DNA from: CAIUPE01 sp046092445
GTDB lineage: Bacteria; Pseudomonadota; Alphaproteobacteria; Rhizobiales; Beijerinckiaceae
Assembly (NCBI GenBank): GCA_046092445.1
Contig: JBJTDR010000064.1
Coordinates: 1-41,235 of the forward strand
Length of the DNA stretch: 41,235 bases
Direction of reading: 5' to 3'
Positions 8,112-15,435 of the stretch are shown here, one piece after another (position 1 is the stretch's first letter; every line of letters starts with the position of its first letter). The translations under genes were made by a program, and so were the position numbers. The notes beneath the pieces are model-generated. The model was given only the letters and a program-made list of their open reading frames with translations, searched no databases and was not told where the DNA came from.

Positions 8112-9176
8112 TCAATTCAATCTCTGGCCTGTCGTAGCATCAAACAAATGGGCTGCGCCGAAATCGGGCAACAGCGGTAGAATATCCCCTGGACGCGCCG
8201 AGACCCGCTCACGGAACACCCCCGTAATCTTCTGATTTCCCAGTTTTGCAATCACCTGCGTTTCAGAGCCCGTCGGCTCGATCACGGCGACTTCAGCCGT
8301 CAGGCTACCCTCTCTGAGCGAAAAATGCTCCGGTCGAATCCCAAAAACTGCCGCACGGCCGTCACTGTCACCTGGTGCGCTGGCAATCGGCAAGCGAACA
8401 CCGTCATCCGTCTCGAAAATAGGCGAACCTCCACCCCGGATCGTTCCCTTGATCATGTTCATCGACGGAGATCCGATGAACCCTGCCACAAAAATATTGG
8501 TCGGCCGGTCATAGAGCTCGAGCGGTGATCCGATCTGTTCGACAATGCCGTCATGCATCACAACGATCCGGTCAGCCATGGTCATCGCCTCGACCTGATC
8601 ATGGGTCACGTAAATCGTGGTTGTTTTCAGCCGCTGATGCAATTCCTTGATCTCGGCCCGCATCTGGACACGCAGTTTGGCGTCCAGATTCGAGAGCGGT
8701 TCATCAAACAGGAACACCTTCGGGTCACGAACGATCGCACGCCCCATGGCAACGCGCTGGCGTTGACCACCCGACAACTGCTTCGGATACCGGCCCAGAT
8801 AGGGCACCAGATCGAGAATTTCGGCAGCCCGACGGACGCGCGTTTCAACTTCCGCCCGTGCCGTGCCACGCAATTTCAGCGCAAACCCCATATTTTCAGC
8901 CACAGTCTTGTGCGGGTAGAGCGCATAGCTCTGGAAGACCATTGCGATATCGCGATCCTTCGGCGGTAGAAAATTCACAACCTGATCATCTATTTTGACA
9001 GCACCGGACGTTATGGTCTCCAGCCCGGCGATCATGCGCAGCAATGTCGATTTTCCGCAGCCCGATGGACCGACAAGGATCACGAACTCGCCATCGGTGA
9101 TGCTCACAGAGACGCCGTGAATAACTTCCTGTTCGCCATAGGATTTGCGAACATCAACGACGTCGACCGATGCCAT
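8112..9176 (-). CDS. sugar ABC transporter ATP-binding protein, UgpC/MalK/MsmK type
   Basis: This 354-residue ATPase powers the operon 1 importer. It has Walker A GPSGCGKST (36-44), signature LSGGQRQR (134-141), Walker B VFLFDEP (154-160) and the H-loop histidine in YVTHDQ (192). The C-terminal third is a TOBE/MOP-like regulatory domain with the FGIRPEHFSL motif typical of MalK/UgpC proteins. It is the first gene of operon 1, and its start is preceded by a purine-rich GAGAGGGAG. The divergent creatininase gene starts 130 bases away. The operon separates the ATPase from its permeases by four genes. A second, closely similar ATPase is at 12182-13252, and the two may be interchangeable. Confidence 0.95.
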   Translation of the reverse strand: MASVDVVDVRKSYGEQEVIHGVSVSITDGEFVILVGPSGCGKSTLLRMIAGLETITSGAVKIDDQVVNFLPPKDRDIAMVFQSYALYPHKTVAENMGFALKLRGTARAEVETRVRRAAEILDLVPYLGRYPKQLSGGQRQRVAMGRAIVRDPKVFLFDEPLSNLDAKLRVQMRAEIKELHQRLKTTTIYVTHDQVEAMTMADRIVVMHDGIVEQIGSPLELYDRPTNIFVAGFIGSPSMNMIKGTIRGGGSPIFETDDGVRLPIASAPGDSDGRAAVFGIRPEHFSLREGSLTAEVAVIEPTGSETQVIAKLGNQKITGVFRERVSARPGDILPLLPDFGAAHLFDATTGQRLN

Positions 9177-9306
9177 GAATCATACTCCCTCTCAAAACAG
9201 GCTTGCAATTTTGTCCGAGACGCAGACCATATTACATCAATAGGCTTCGGTCGAGTGGCCCGGCGTCCCGGTTCGTTCACCATGTGCAATCGGAGGAAAG
9301 ATCGCG
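9177..9306. promoter_or_regulatory. divergent intergenic region between ABC ATPase and creatininase-like gene
   Basis: This 130-base gap must hold promoters for operon 1 (leftward) and the creatininase-like gene (rightward). No confident sigma70 pair is visible. A short imperfect symmetric element (TATTGATGTAATA on the minus strand, around 9230-9242) resembles part of the operon 2 leader (TTGATGAAATA) and could be a shared operator for the SorC-type regulator. Support is weak. Confidence 0.35.
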
Positions 9307-10056
9307 ATGCGCTATGAACTCATGCTTCCGCACCAGATCAGACAAGCCATCGCTGGGAACTGGCCGGTCATCCTGCCGCTCGGCGTGCTCGAATATCACG
9401 GCGAGCACATGGCAGTCGGCATGGATACACTGGCCGTCATCCGGATCATGGACATCATCGAAGTCGAGTCACCGCTCGTGATCCTGCCGGTTTTCTACTA
9501 CGGCGCCGCAAGCTATGTCGTCGAAAAACCGGAAGGCAAAGGGTCCGTCCATGTCGATGCCGAGCGCATCATGCCGTTTGCGAAAGAGCTGTTCATCGGC
9601 CTCCTGAGGGTGGGATTCCGCAATATCCATACCTTTATTCATCACCAGACCGAGAATTTCGCTGTCGGCATGCCAACAGATCTCGCATTCAAATTCGCCG
9701 CCCGTCAGGCGATCTTCGACTTCATCGGCAAGGAACGGGGTGAGGGGTGGTGGGGTGACGAGAAAATGGCCGATTACTACGCTGATCAGGCTGTCGGAGG
9801 CGATCCGTTCAACTGGATCAAATCCCATCCCCTCATGACGGCAGACATCATCGCACGATATCCGTTCGATCATGCGGGAAAGGGCGAGACATCCCTGATG
9901 ATGGCACTGTGCCCCGAAGCCGTCGACATGTCGAAGTTCTCAACGACCGAATGGTATGTCCGCAATGCCGTCGAGGCGTCCGCGGAACTCGGTCGCTTTG
10001 GCCGGGATTTGATCCTCGCCCATGTCCGTTCCGCCCTCGGGATCACCGCCCGATGA
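9307..10056 (+). CDS. creatininase-family amidohydrolase/hydrolase
   Basis: This 249-residue protein has the N-terminal creatininase signature LPLGVLEYHGEHMAVGMD (residues 23-40), giving candidate metal ligands E29, H31, H34 and D40. The C-terminal HAGKGETSLM (189-198) supplies the conserved glutamate E194. The usual central NGHGGN motif is replaced by FIHHQTEN (110-117), and there is a Trp- and Asp-rich insertion around 147-172. It is therefore probably a distinct subfamily and not a creatinine amidohydrolase. Family members hydrolyse cyclic amides or ring ketones; from memory, one relative in Thermotoga (IolN) opens an oxidised inositol ring. GGAGG lies 10 nt before the ATG. It is the only plus-strand gene of the island and diverges from operon 1, so it likely belongs to the same catabolic module. 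Confidence 0.87.
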   Translation: MRYELMLPHQIRQAIAGNWPVILPLGVLEYHGEHMAVGMDTLAVIRIMDIIEVESPLVILPVFYYGAASYVVEKPEGKGSVHVDAERIMPFAKELFIGLLRVGFRNIHTFIHHQTENFAVGMPTDLAFKFAARQAIFDFIGKERGEGWWGDEKMADYYADQAVGGDPFNWIKSHPLMTADIIARYPFDHAGKGETSLMMALCPEAVDMSKFSTTEWYVRNAVEASAELGRFGRDLILAHVRSALGITAR

Positions 10057-10088
10057 CCGGAAACAAACCGCGGCATTGATCCGCGTGA

Positions 10089-11108
10089 TCAGCGGTTCCA
10101 CGTCGTGGAATCGGGCGTCAGCAGTTTTTGCGCGGTCAACTCGTCGGTCACGAGAACGGAAACCGTTTTTCGGAGCAAAGCCGCCCGAAGCACCCCAATT
10201 TTATCATCCCCGCCCGACGCCAAAATCACGGTCGGCACACAACGCAAATCATCCAGCGACATCGCCAAAACGCTGCGATTGAGCGGATGATCAATCACGT
10301 CGCCATTCGCATCGATCCAATGGGCACAAAAATCGCCCACCGCACCCGCTTTCAACAAGGAGTTCACGTCCGGTTCGCTGATCAACCCCAATTGCCGCAT
10401 CGTCGCATCATGATGAAGCGAGCCCACCGACATCAGCGCAATATCGATATTCCGCGCATGGGCAAATGCATCCCGCACACCAGACTGGCTCCTGAGTACC
10501 TGCGCTGTCTCCTCGTTATCGGCAAAAACCGGCGCCGCAATATAAAAGCATTGTGCGTCATAAACATCCGCCAATCGGGACGCCGTCTCATACGCGTTCA
10601 TGACAGAACCGCGTGTCAGGCCCCCGAGCAAAGAAACCACCGACAAATCACGCACGACCCGCCGTTCCACGGATCGAACCGACAGGCGAAGCGTGCGTCC
10701 CCAGCCCACGCCCACAGACATCCCGTCGCCGATCCGGTCGGACAAGACCGCACCCGCCGCCGTCGCTATCACCTGCGGTACAAATGAGGCATCGTCCGGA
10801 GTTGGCACCACCACCGCCTGATCAAGCCCGAATTTCCGCTCGAGGGCGGCTTCTGTCTCAACCGAAAGCGCCGAATTCACCCGCACCTGAACAATGCCGC
10901 GCTCACGCGCCTGCGCCAGAATCCGGTTCACACGCACCCGGTTCAACCCCAGCTTCCTGCCAATCTCGTTCTGCGTCAACCCTTCGACATAATACCCCCA
11001 TGCTGCTCTCACCATCAGGGACTCATCCGGCAAAACAGGCACGATCATGCCGGTGCCTGATGGAGGCTCATAACCTTTGTCATGATCCGCCGTCAGAGCC
11101 TCAGTCAC
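10089..11108 (-). CDS. SorC/DeoR-type sugar-responsive transcriptional regulator
   Basis: This 339-residue DNA-binding protein has an N-terminal helix-turn-helix at about 44-65 (GLTQNEIGRKLGLNRVRVNR). It is followed by the SorC sugar-binding domain, recognisable from GVGWGRTLR, VVSLLGGLTRGS and the closing DELTAQKLL. SorC regulators bind phosphorylated sugars and control the operon they belong to. Its ATG overlaps the stop of the GpsA-like gene (11105-11108), so it is the last gene of operon 2 and would be autoregulated through that operon's promoter. It converges with the creatininase-like gene, only 32 bases apart, with no convincing terminator between them. It is the only obvious specific regulator in the island and may control both operons. 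Confidence 0.92.
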   Translation of the reverse strand: MTEALTADHDKGYEPPSGTGMIVPVLPDESLMVRAAWGYYVEGLTQNEIGRKLGLNRVRVNRILAQARERGIVQVRVNSALSVETEAALERKFGLDQAVVVPTPDDASFVPQVIATAAGAVLSDRIGDGMSVGVGWGRTLRLSVRSVERRVVRDLSVVSLLGGLTRGSVMNAYETASRLADVYDAQCFYIAAPVFADNEETAQVLRSQSGVRDAFAHARNIDIALMSVGSLHHDATMRQLGLISEPDVNSLLKAGAVGDFCAHWIDANGDVIDHPLNRSVLAMSLDDLRCVPTVILASGGDDKIGVLRAALLRKTVSVLVTDELTAQKLLTPDSTTWNR

Positions 11109-12157
11109 CGGTGGAACTCCCGCCAGTCAATCGTCATCGGCTTGGCGTGGCACACAGCGTCAATGATGGCCCGCGACATCGGCATTTTTGCGACCGCCAA
11201 CCGGCCATCCGCCCACATCTTTTCAACCGTCGAACCAACGGCAAGGGCGAGCTCCGCACCTTCCACAGTATCCTCGGCCATATGCCCCGCCTTCGCTTCC
11301 GGATACGACAAGCCAAGTCCAAGCAGGCGCCCCATGCGCGAATTTCGCCCCGCAAGGCACGTCACATAGAGGTCACCGACACCCGGCAACCCGTCGACGC
11401 TCGCCTGCGTTCCGCCAAACACCGCCGACAACAGGCTCATCTCCCGAAGCGATTGCGCAAAAAGACTCGCCGAAAGGTTGTGCATCTGCGCGCCGTTCGT
11501 CGCTCGGCCCGTCCTTTCCAGATGCCCCGCCGCCCAGCCGACGCCAAGCGCGAAGAAATTCTTGAACGCCGCACAGACTTCGACGCCGACAACGTCATCC
11601 GAAGCCCTCGCGTGATAAAAGGGCGCGTCAAGAAGCACGATGATATCCTCAACCAACGCCGCATCATGCCCCGTGATCACAACGCCCGTATTACGGCCCG
11701 CCGCGAGTTCGCCCGCAATGCAGGGACCGCCAACGGCCAGAACAGGTACATGAAAACCGAGCCTTGCCTCAAGTTCGCGTGCCACAATTTTCGGAAAAAC
11801 CTCGATCGTGCCTTGCTGTGCCGACAACCCCTTCGTGATCATCAGAACCGGAACGGGCCGCTGAAGCGCCCCGGCAAGTTGCTCGATCGCCCACATAACC
11901 CCTGCCGATGAAACACCCAGAATGATCAGCGCTGTCTCGTCATCAACACGGCTTGCAAAATCTGTCCACTCATAAGCCGTCACCGTTTCCGGCAATGTCA
12001 GACCGAGGCGCGGATGCAAGCCGTTTCCCTGAACGGACCGCACACTGTCCGTATCCAGAAACGTACCGACAAGATCAACCGAATGCCCTTTGACAGACGC
12101 AGGCAGGCTCATCGCAGAGCCCATGACACCCGCACCCAGAATTACGATCTTTGCCAT
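11105..12157 (-). CDS. GpsA-like NAD(P)-dependent glycerol-3-phosphate dehydrogenase paralogue
   Basis: This 350-residue oxidoreductase has a Rossmann start (VILGAGVMGSA, 5-15), TKG at 108-110, the catalytic lysine motif EVCAAFKN (K199) and GLPGVGDLYVTC (257-267). These place it in the GpsA/GPD1 fold family. It departs from true GpsA at substrate-facing positions. The usual SGPxFAxE reads GGPCIAGE (143-150). In the region aligned with N-A-R-A-A-L-I-T-R-G, N227 is kept, but the Arg that holds the substrate phosphate in GPD1 aligns with Q235. The substrate may thus be a different polyol or polyol phosphate. The operon also encodes an AraM-type glycerol-1-phosphate dehydrogenase and a phosphatase. 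It starts 24 bases after the ABC ATPase and overlaps the regulator gene. Confidence 0.85.
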   Translation of the reverse strand: MAKIVILGAGVMGSAMSLPASVKGHSVDLVGTFLDTDSVRSVQGNGLHPRLGLTLPETVTAYEWTDFASRVDDETALIILGVSSAGVMWAIEQLAGALQRPVPVLMITKGLSAQQGTIEVFPKIVARELEARLGFHVPVLAVGGPCIAGELAAGRNTGVVITGHDAALVEDIIVLLDAPFYHARASDDVVGVEVCAAFKNFFALGVGWAAGHLERTGRATNGAQMHNLSASLFAQSLREMSLLSAVFGGTQASVDGLPGVGDLYVTCLAGRNSRMGRLLGLGLSYPEAKAGHMAEDTVEGAELALAVGSTVEKMWADGRLAVAKMPMSRAIIDAVCHAKPMTIDWREFHR

Positions 12158-12181
12158 CCGGCCTTCTCCGACCCTTCGGCG

Positions 12182-13252
12182 CTAGGCCAGTGACTTTCCT
12201 GTCACCGCATCGAAAACATGGCCCCGCTCGCGCACGGGCGTCAATTCGATCATCGCACCATGTTCGAATGAAACACGCTCGGACGTGATGGCACAAACCT
12301 CTGTCCCGCCAATATTCGCAAAGATATGGATTTCCGGGCCAGTCGGCTCCAACACTTGCACTTCAGCCATCAAAATCCCGCCCGGGACGATCTTCAAATG
12401 CTCAGGTCGAATGCCGAAAATGATATTCTGCCCGGCCTCGACTTTCGCGGTCAACGGCAATGGCAAGGCCATGCCGTTCTGAAGCCTGATCACAGCTTCT
12501 TTACCGGTGAGCTCGGCGACGCCATGCAGCAGGTTCATTGCCGGCGAGCCGATAAACTCCGCAACAAACAGATTTGCAGGATGATCATACACATCGAGCG
12601 GGCTACCGGATTGCTCGATATGCCCGTCCCGAAGGATAACAATCACATCCGCCATCGTCATGGCTTCGATCTGGTCATGCGTGACATAAACCGTCGTCGT
12701 CTTGAGCCGCTGATGCAGTTCCTTGATTTCCGTCCGCATCTGCACGCGCAATTTCGCATCGAGGTTCGAAAGCGGCTCATCGAAAAGGAATACGACAGGG
12801 TCGCGCACAATCGCCCGGCCCATCGCCACACGCTGCCGCTGACCACCCGATAATTGCCGAGGGAAACGCGCGAGATAATCAGAGAGATTGAGGATGGACG
12901 CCGCCCATTCAACCTTTTTCCTGATTTCGTCCTTCGGCATCTTCTTCAGCTGCATCGAGAAGGCCATATTGTCGAAAACGGTCATGTGCGCGTACAGCGC
13001 GTAATTCTGGAACACCATCGCGATGTCACGATCCTTCGGGTGCACGTCATTGACGACCTTCCCGTCGATCATTACCTCCCCGCCCGTGACACTCTCAAGC
13101 CCTGCGATCATGCGCAGAAGCGTTGATTTTCCGCACCCCGACGGACCGAGCAGAACAACGAATGATCCGTCGGCTATGTCGAGATCGATCCCGTGGATAA
13201 CCTCAAGATCACCGTAATTTTTTCTGATATTGCGAATGGTGACGGGGGCCAT
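12182..13252 (-). CDS. sugar ABC transporter ATP-binding protein, UgpC/MalK/MsmK type (second copy)
   Basis: This 356-residue ATPase of operon 2 has Walker A GPSGCGKST (36-44), signature LSGGQRQR (134-141), Walker B VFLFDEP (154-160), the H-loop in YVTHDQ (192), and a C-terminal TOBE domain with IFGIRPEHLKI. By eye it aligns without gaps to the operon 1 ATPase through the nucleotide-binding domain and diverges mainly in the C-terminal regulatory domain. It is encoded 9 bases after the HAD phosphatase gene and far from its permeases (18594-20470), the same split arrangement as in operon 1. It should energise the operon 2 importer, though MsmK-type ATPases can serve several importers. Confidence 0.95.
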   Translation of the reverse strand: MAPVTIRNIRKNYGDLEVIHGIDLDIADGSFVVLLGPSGCGKSTLLRMIAGLESVTGGEVMIDGKVVNDVHPKDRDIAMVFQNYALYAHMTVFDNMAFSMQLKKMPKDEIRKKVEWAASILNLSDYLARFPRQLSGGQRQRVAMGRAIVRDPVVFLFDEPLSNLDAKLRVQMRTEIKELHQRLKTTTVYVTHDQIEAMTMADVIVILRDGHIEQSGSPLDVYDHPANLFVAEFIGSPAMNLLHGVAELTGKEAVIRLQNGMALPLPLTAKVEAGQNIIFGIRPEHLKIVPGGILMAEVQVLEPTGPEIHIFANIGGTEVCAITSERVSFEHGAMIELTPVRERGHVFDAVTGKSLA

Positions 13253-13261
13253 GGCGTTCCT

Positions 13262-14104
13262 TCACTGCTGTTTGTGGACAGATAATCCGGGGTGGACGGA
13301 GAGAACGGCACTGCGGGCGTCGAGGATCATGTTGGCAATCTCGACGAAACCCGCACCACCGCGTGAATCAGAAATATAGGCTGGCAACGCATCGATGCGG
13401 CCGACAAAATCCCGAACATTGGCCACGCCACACGCATTCGGGAAAAACCCGAACATCGGCGCGTCATTCGGGCTGTCGCCGCAATAGACAAAGCAATCCC
13501 TGTGACGCTCCAGGTCAAGACCAAGAATTTCCTCAGCAAACAGGCGCGTCATCGAGAGCTTGTCGTAGGAACCGAACCAGCCATTGACATGAATGGAGGA
13601 TACTTTTGCAGTCGCACCAGCCTCATTAAAAATGTCGACAATTCTGTCCACCGACTCTTTCGACAAGGCGGGCACGTCCTCGCAAAAGTCAATTGCCAGA
13701 TCGCTCTCGCGATAAAGTTGGTCCGACGCCACCGCAGCGCCCGGAACCTTCACCAGAACCTGCTGTGCCACGCGTTCAAGCCGCTTTCTTCCGTCAGCAC
13801 GCTCGGTAGCATCAAGCATGAAACGGCGGATCATCCGGCGTTGAGCGTGTTCATAGCTGAAATAAAACGCGCCGTTTTCACCCACAACCCCCGCCACGGG
13901 CCAGAACCGCGCGACCATATCGCACCATCCTGCAGGCCGGCCCGTAATCGGCACAATTGCCAATCCCGCATCCGACAACCGCTCCAAGGCAGCATAGGCC
14001 GCGGCAGGCAGACGCCCCTCGGTCGTGATCGTGTCATCAATATCGGTGAAAACACCCCTGATTTTGGCGCGTATCGCAACAGGCATCGCGGAAAGGGGCT
14101 TCAT
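13262..14104 (-). CDS. HAD-IIB (Cof-like) phosphatase
   Basis: This 280-residue hydrolase has HAD motif I with the nucleophile aspartate in FTDIDDTIT (about 19-27), motif II in VPITGRP, and the acidic motif IV in YCGDSPNDAPMF. A large cap between motifs II and III fits subclass IIB, which includes sugar-phosphate and sucrose- or mannosylglycerate-phosphate phosphatases. All catalytic motifs look intact. The start codon overlaps the AraM-type gene stop by four bases (14101-14104), so the dehydrogenase and phosphatase are translationally coupled. That suggests they act on the same phosphorylated intermediate, for example removing phosphate from a glycerol-phosphate-like product. The specific substrate is unknown. 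Confidence 0.88.
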   Translation of the reverse strand: MKPLSAMPVAIRAKIRGVFTDIDDTITTEGRLPAAAYAALERLSDAGLAIVPITGRPAGWCDMVARFWPVAGVVGENGAFYFSYEHAQRRMIRRFMLDATERADGRKRLERVAQQVLVKVPGAAVASDQLYRESDLAIDFCEDVPALSKESVDRIVDIFNEAGATAKVSSIHVNGWFGSYDKLSMTRLFAEEILGLDLERHRDCFVYCGDSPNDAPMFGFFPNACGVANVRDFVGRIDALPAYISDSRGGAGFVEIANMILDARSAVLSVHPGLSVHKQQ

Positions 14105-15435
14105 AGTCCCTCCTCGTCCAGAAACGGATCGAGCAGACCCACATCATCCGCCAGGTCCAGAAACGACCAGCGGCCACGAATTTCCCGCGCATATTTCAAA
14201 GCATCGCGCCAGACGGGGCGCGGTAACCCGAGCGTATCCGCATCAATCGGCCCGCCCGCTTCAACGAGCGCCGCGCGCATTGTGTCAACCGGAAGCAGCA
14301 TTGGCCGCAATTCGTCGCACAGAACCGGCCAAATCTCGCTGATTTTCTGGTTGAATGCACGCGCACCATCCGCATCCAGCGCCTTCTTGCGCGACTCGGC
14401 AATGCACATCGGCCCGATGTCCGGACCATAGCGCCGCATCATCCCCACTTCGTCGATCACCGTTGGCCGGATCTGCGGCGGCGCTTTCATCGCCAGAATC
14501 CGATGCTGCAATCGCGCCATGGCAAGCGATGCAACGCCCACCTGCTGGCCATGAACCGTCCCCGGATGAGCATCCCCCGCAAACATGTCCATCCAGTGAG
14601 ACACCTGATGTTCCCCCATCGAGCCATGGTTGGATACACCCGTAAAACACACTCCGAACCCGCAAAGCGTCAGCACCCGATGCAAAATCCCGACAGACTC
14701 GATATCGCCATAGCCAATCCCCGGCGCAGCCGCGATCATGTCGGCTTCTTCGTTGCCCTGTAAAATATAGGGCGTATTGGAAAAATAGGTTCCGAACAGC
14801 CGGTGGGAGGCCCACCAGTCAATCTGCGCCGTCGGGCGACACAGACTATCACCCAGCCCCGCCGCATTCAGCCATGCAGGTGCCGCCGCCGAAACCGCGA
14901 GATCAATAAAAATCCCCCGTGGCGCATGCGCGGGCAGCGATACTTTGAAGCCGTTTCCAAGCGTCACCGATGCCGTGGATGCGGCATACCCGTTCATCGA
15001 TGCCGCCGTTCCGAAAACTGCGAAAGGGCGACCATCCTTGAACGTCGCATATTTGCAACTGTCCGATATAACGCCCGAACCAACAGCGATCACGGCATCC
15101 GCATGGCGGGTGAGTTCCTGAATACGGGCGATGTTCGGCTCGTCACACGCAATATCATCGGAGAGCACGATTTCGTCGACCGTTGCAATCGGGCGCAGTG
15201 CCTTCGCCACACGCCGCCCCATCGCCTCGACCGTATTCGTATCTGATACGATCGCGATCCGGCCACCGAAATTCATGCCTTTGACGAGGTCTGCCTCCTG
15301 CCCGTCCAGCGTCTCGGCAAGATAGATCGTCTCGAACGGACACGAAGCTGCCTTGCCTGTCTCCGGGTCAGTCCACCGTCCCGCAATCAGATCATCGATC
15401 ACGGCGTTCCAGTTGTGGGGCGTCGGTTCAGTCAT
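14101..15435 (-). CDS. sn-glycerol-1-phosphate dehydrogenase family protein (AraM/EgsA)
   Basis: The product is 444 residues when started at the ATG at 15435, which overlaps the kinase stop as ATGA (15432-15435). A longer reading from 15501 adds a Cys-rich leader unlike the family. Family marks are VGSGVISDSCKYATF (NAD-binding), GTAASMNGYAASTASVTLGN, GLGDSLCRPTAQIDWW, and the metal-ligand histidines in GEHQVSHWMDM and TVHGQQVG. AraM/EgsA enzymes reduce dihydroxyacetone phosphate to sn-glycerol-1-phosphate with NAD(P)H and a divalent metal, or oxidise it in reverse. Archaea use this for lipids; bacteria such as Bacillus have it for other roles. Sitting between a kinase and a phosphatase in an import operon, it more probably serves catabolism of a polyol phosphate. 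The length is somewhat above the usual 350-400. Confidence 0.88.
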   Translation of the reverse strand: MTEPTPHNWNAVIDDLIAGRWTDPETGKAASCPFETIYLAETLDGQEADLVKGMNFGGRIAIVSDTNTVEAMGRRVAKALRPIATVDEIVLSDDIACDEPNIARIQELTRHADAVIAVGSGVISDSCKYATFKDGRPFAVFGTAASMNGYAASTASVTLGNGFKVSLPAHAPRGIFIDLAVSAAAPAWLNAAGLGDSLCRPTAQIDWWASHRLFGTYFSNTPYILQGNEEADMIAAAPGIGYGDIESVGILHRVLTLCGFGVCFTGVSNHGSMGEHQVSHWMDMFAGDAHPGTVHGQQVGVASLAMARLQHRILAMKAPPQIRPTVIDEVGMMRRYGPDIGPMCIAESRKKALDADGARAFNQKISEIWPVLCDELRPMLLPVDTMRAALVEAGGPIDADTLGLPRPVWRDALKYAREIRGRWSFLDLADDVGLLDPFLDEEGL

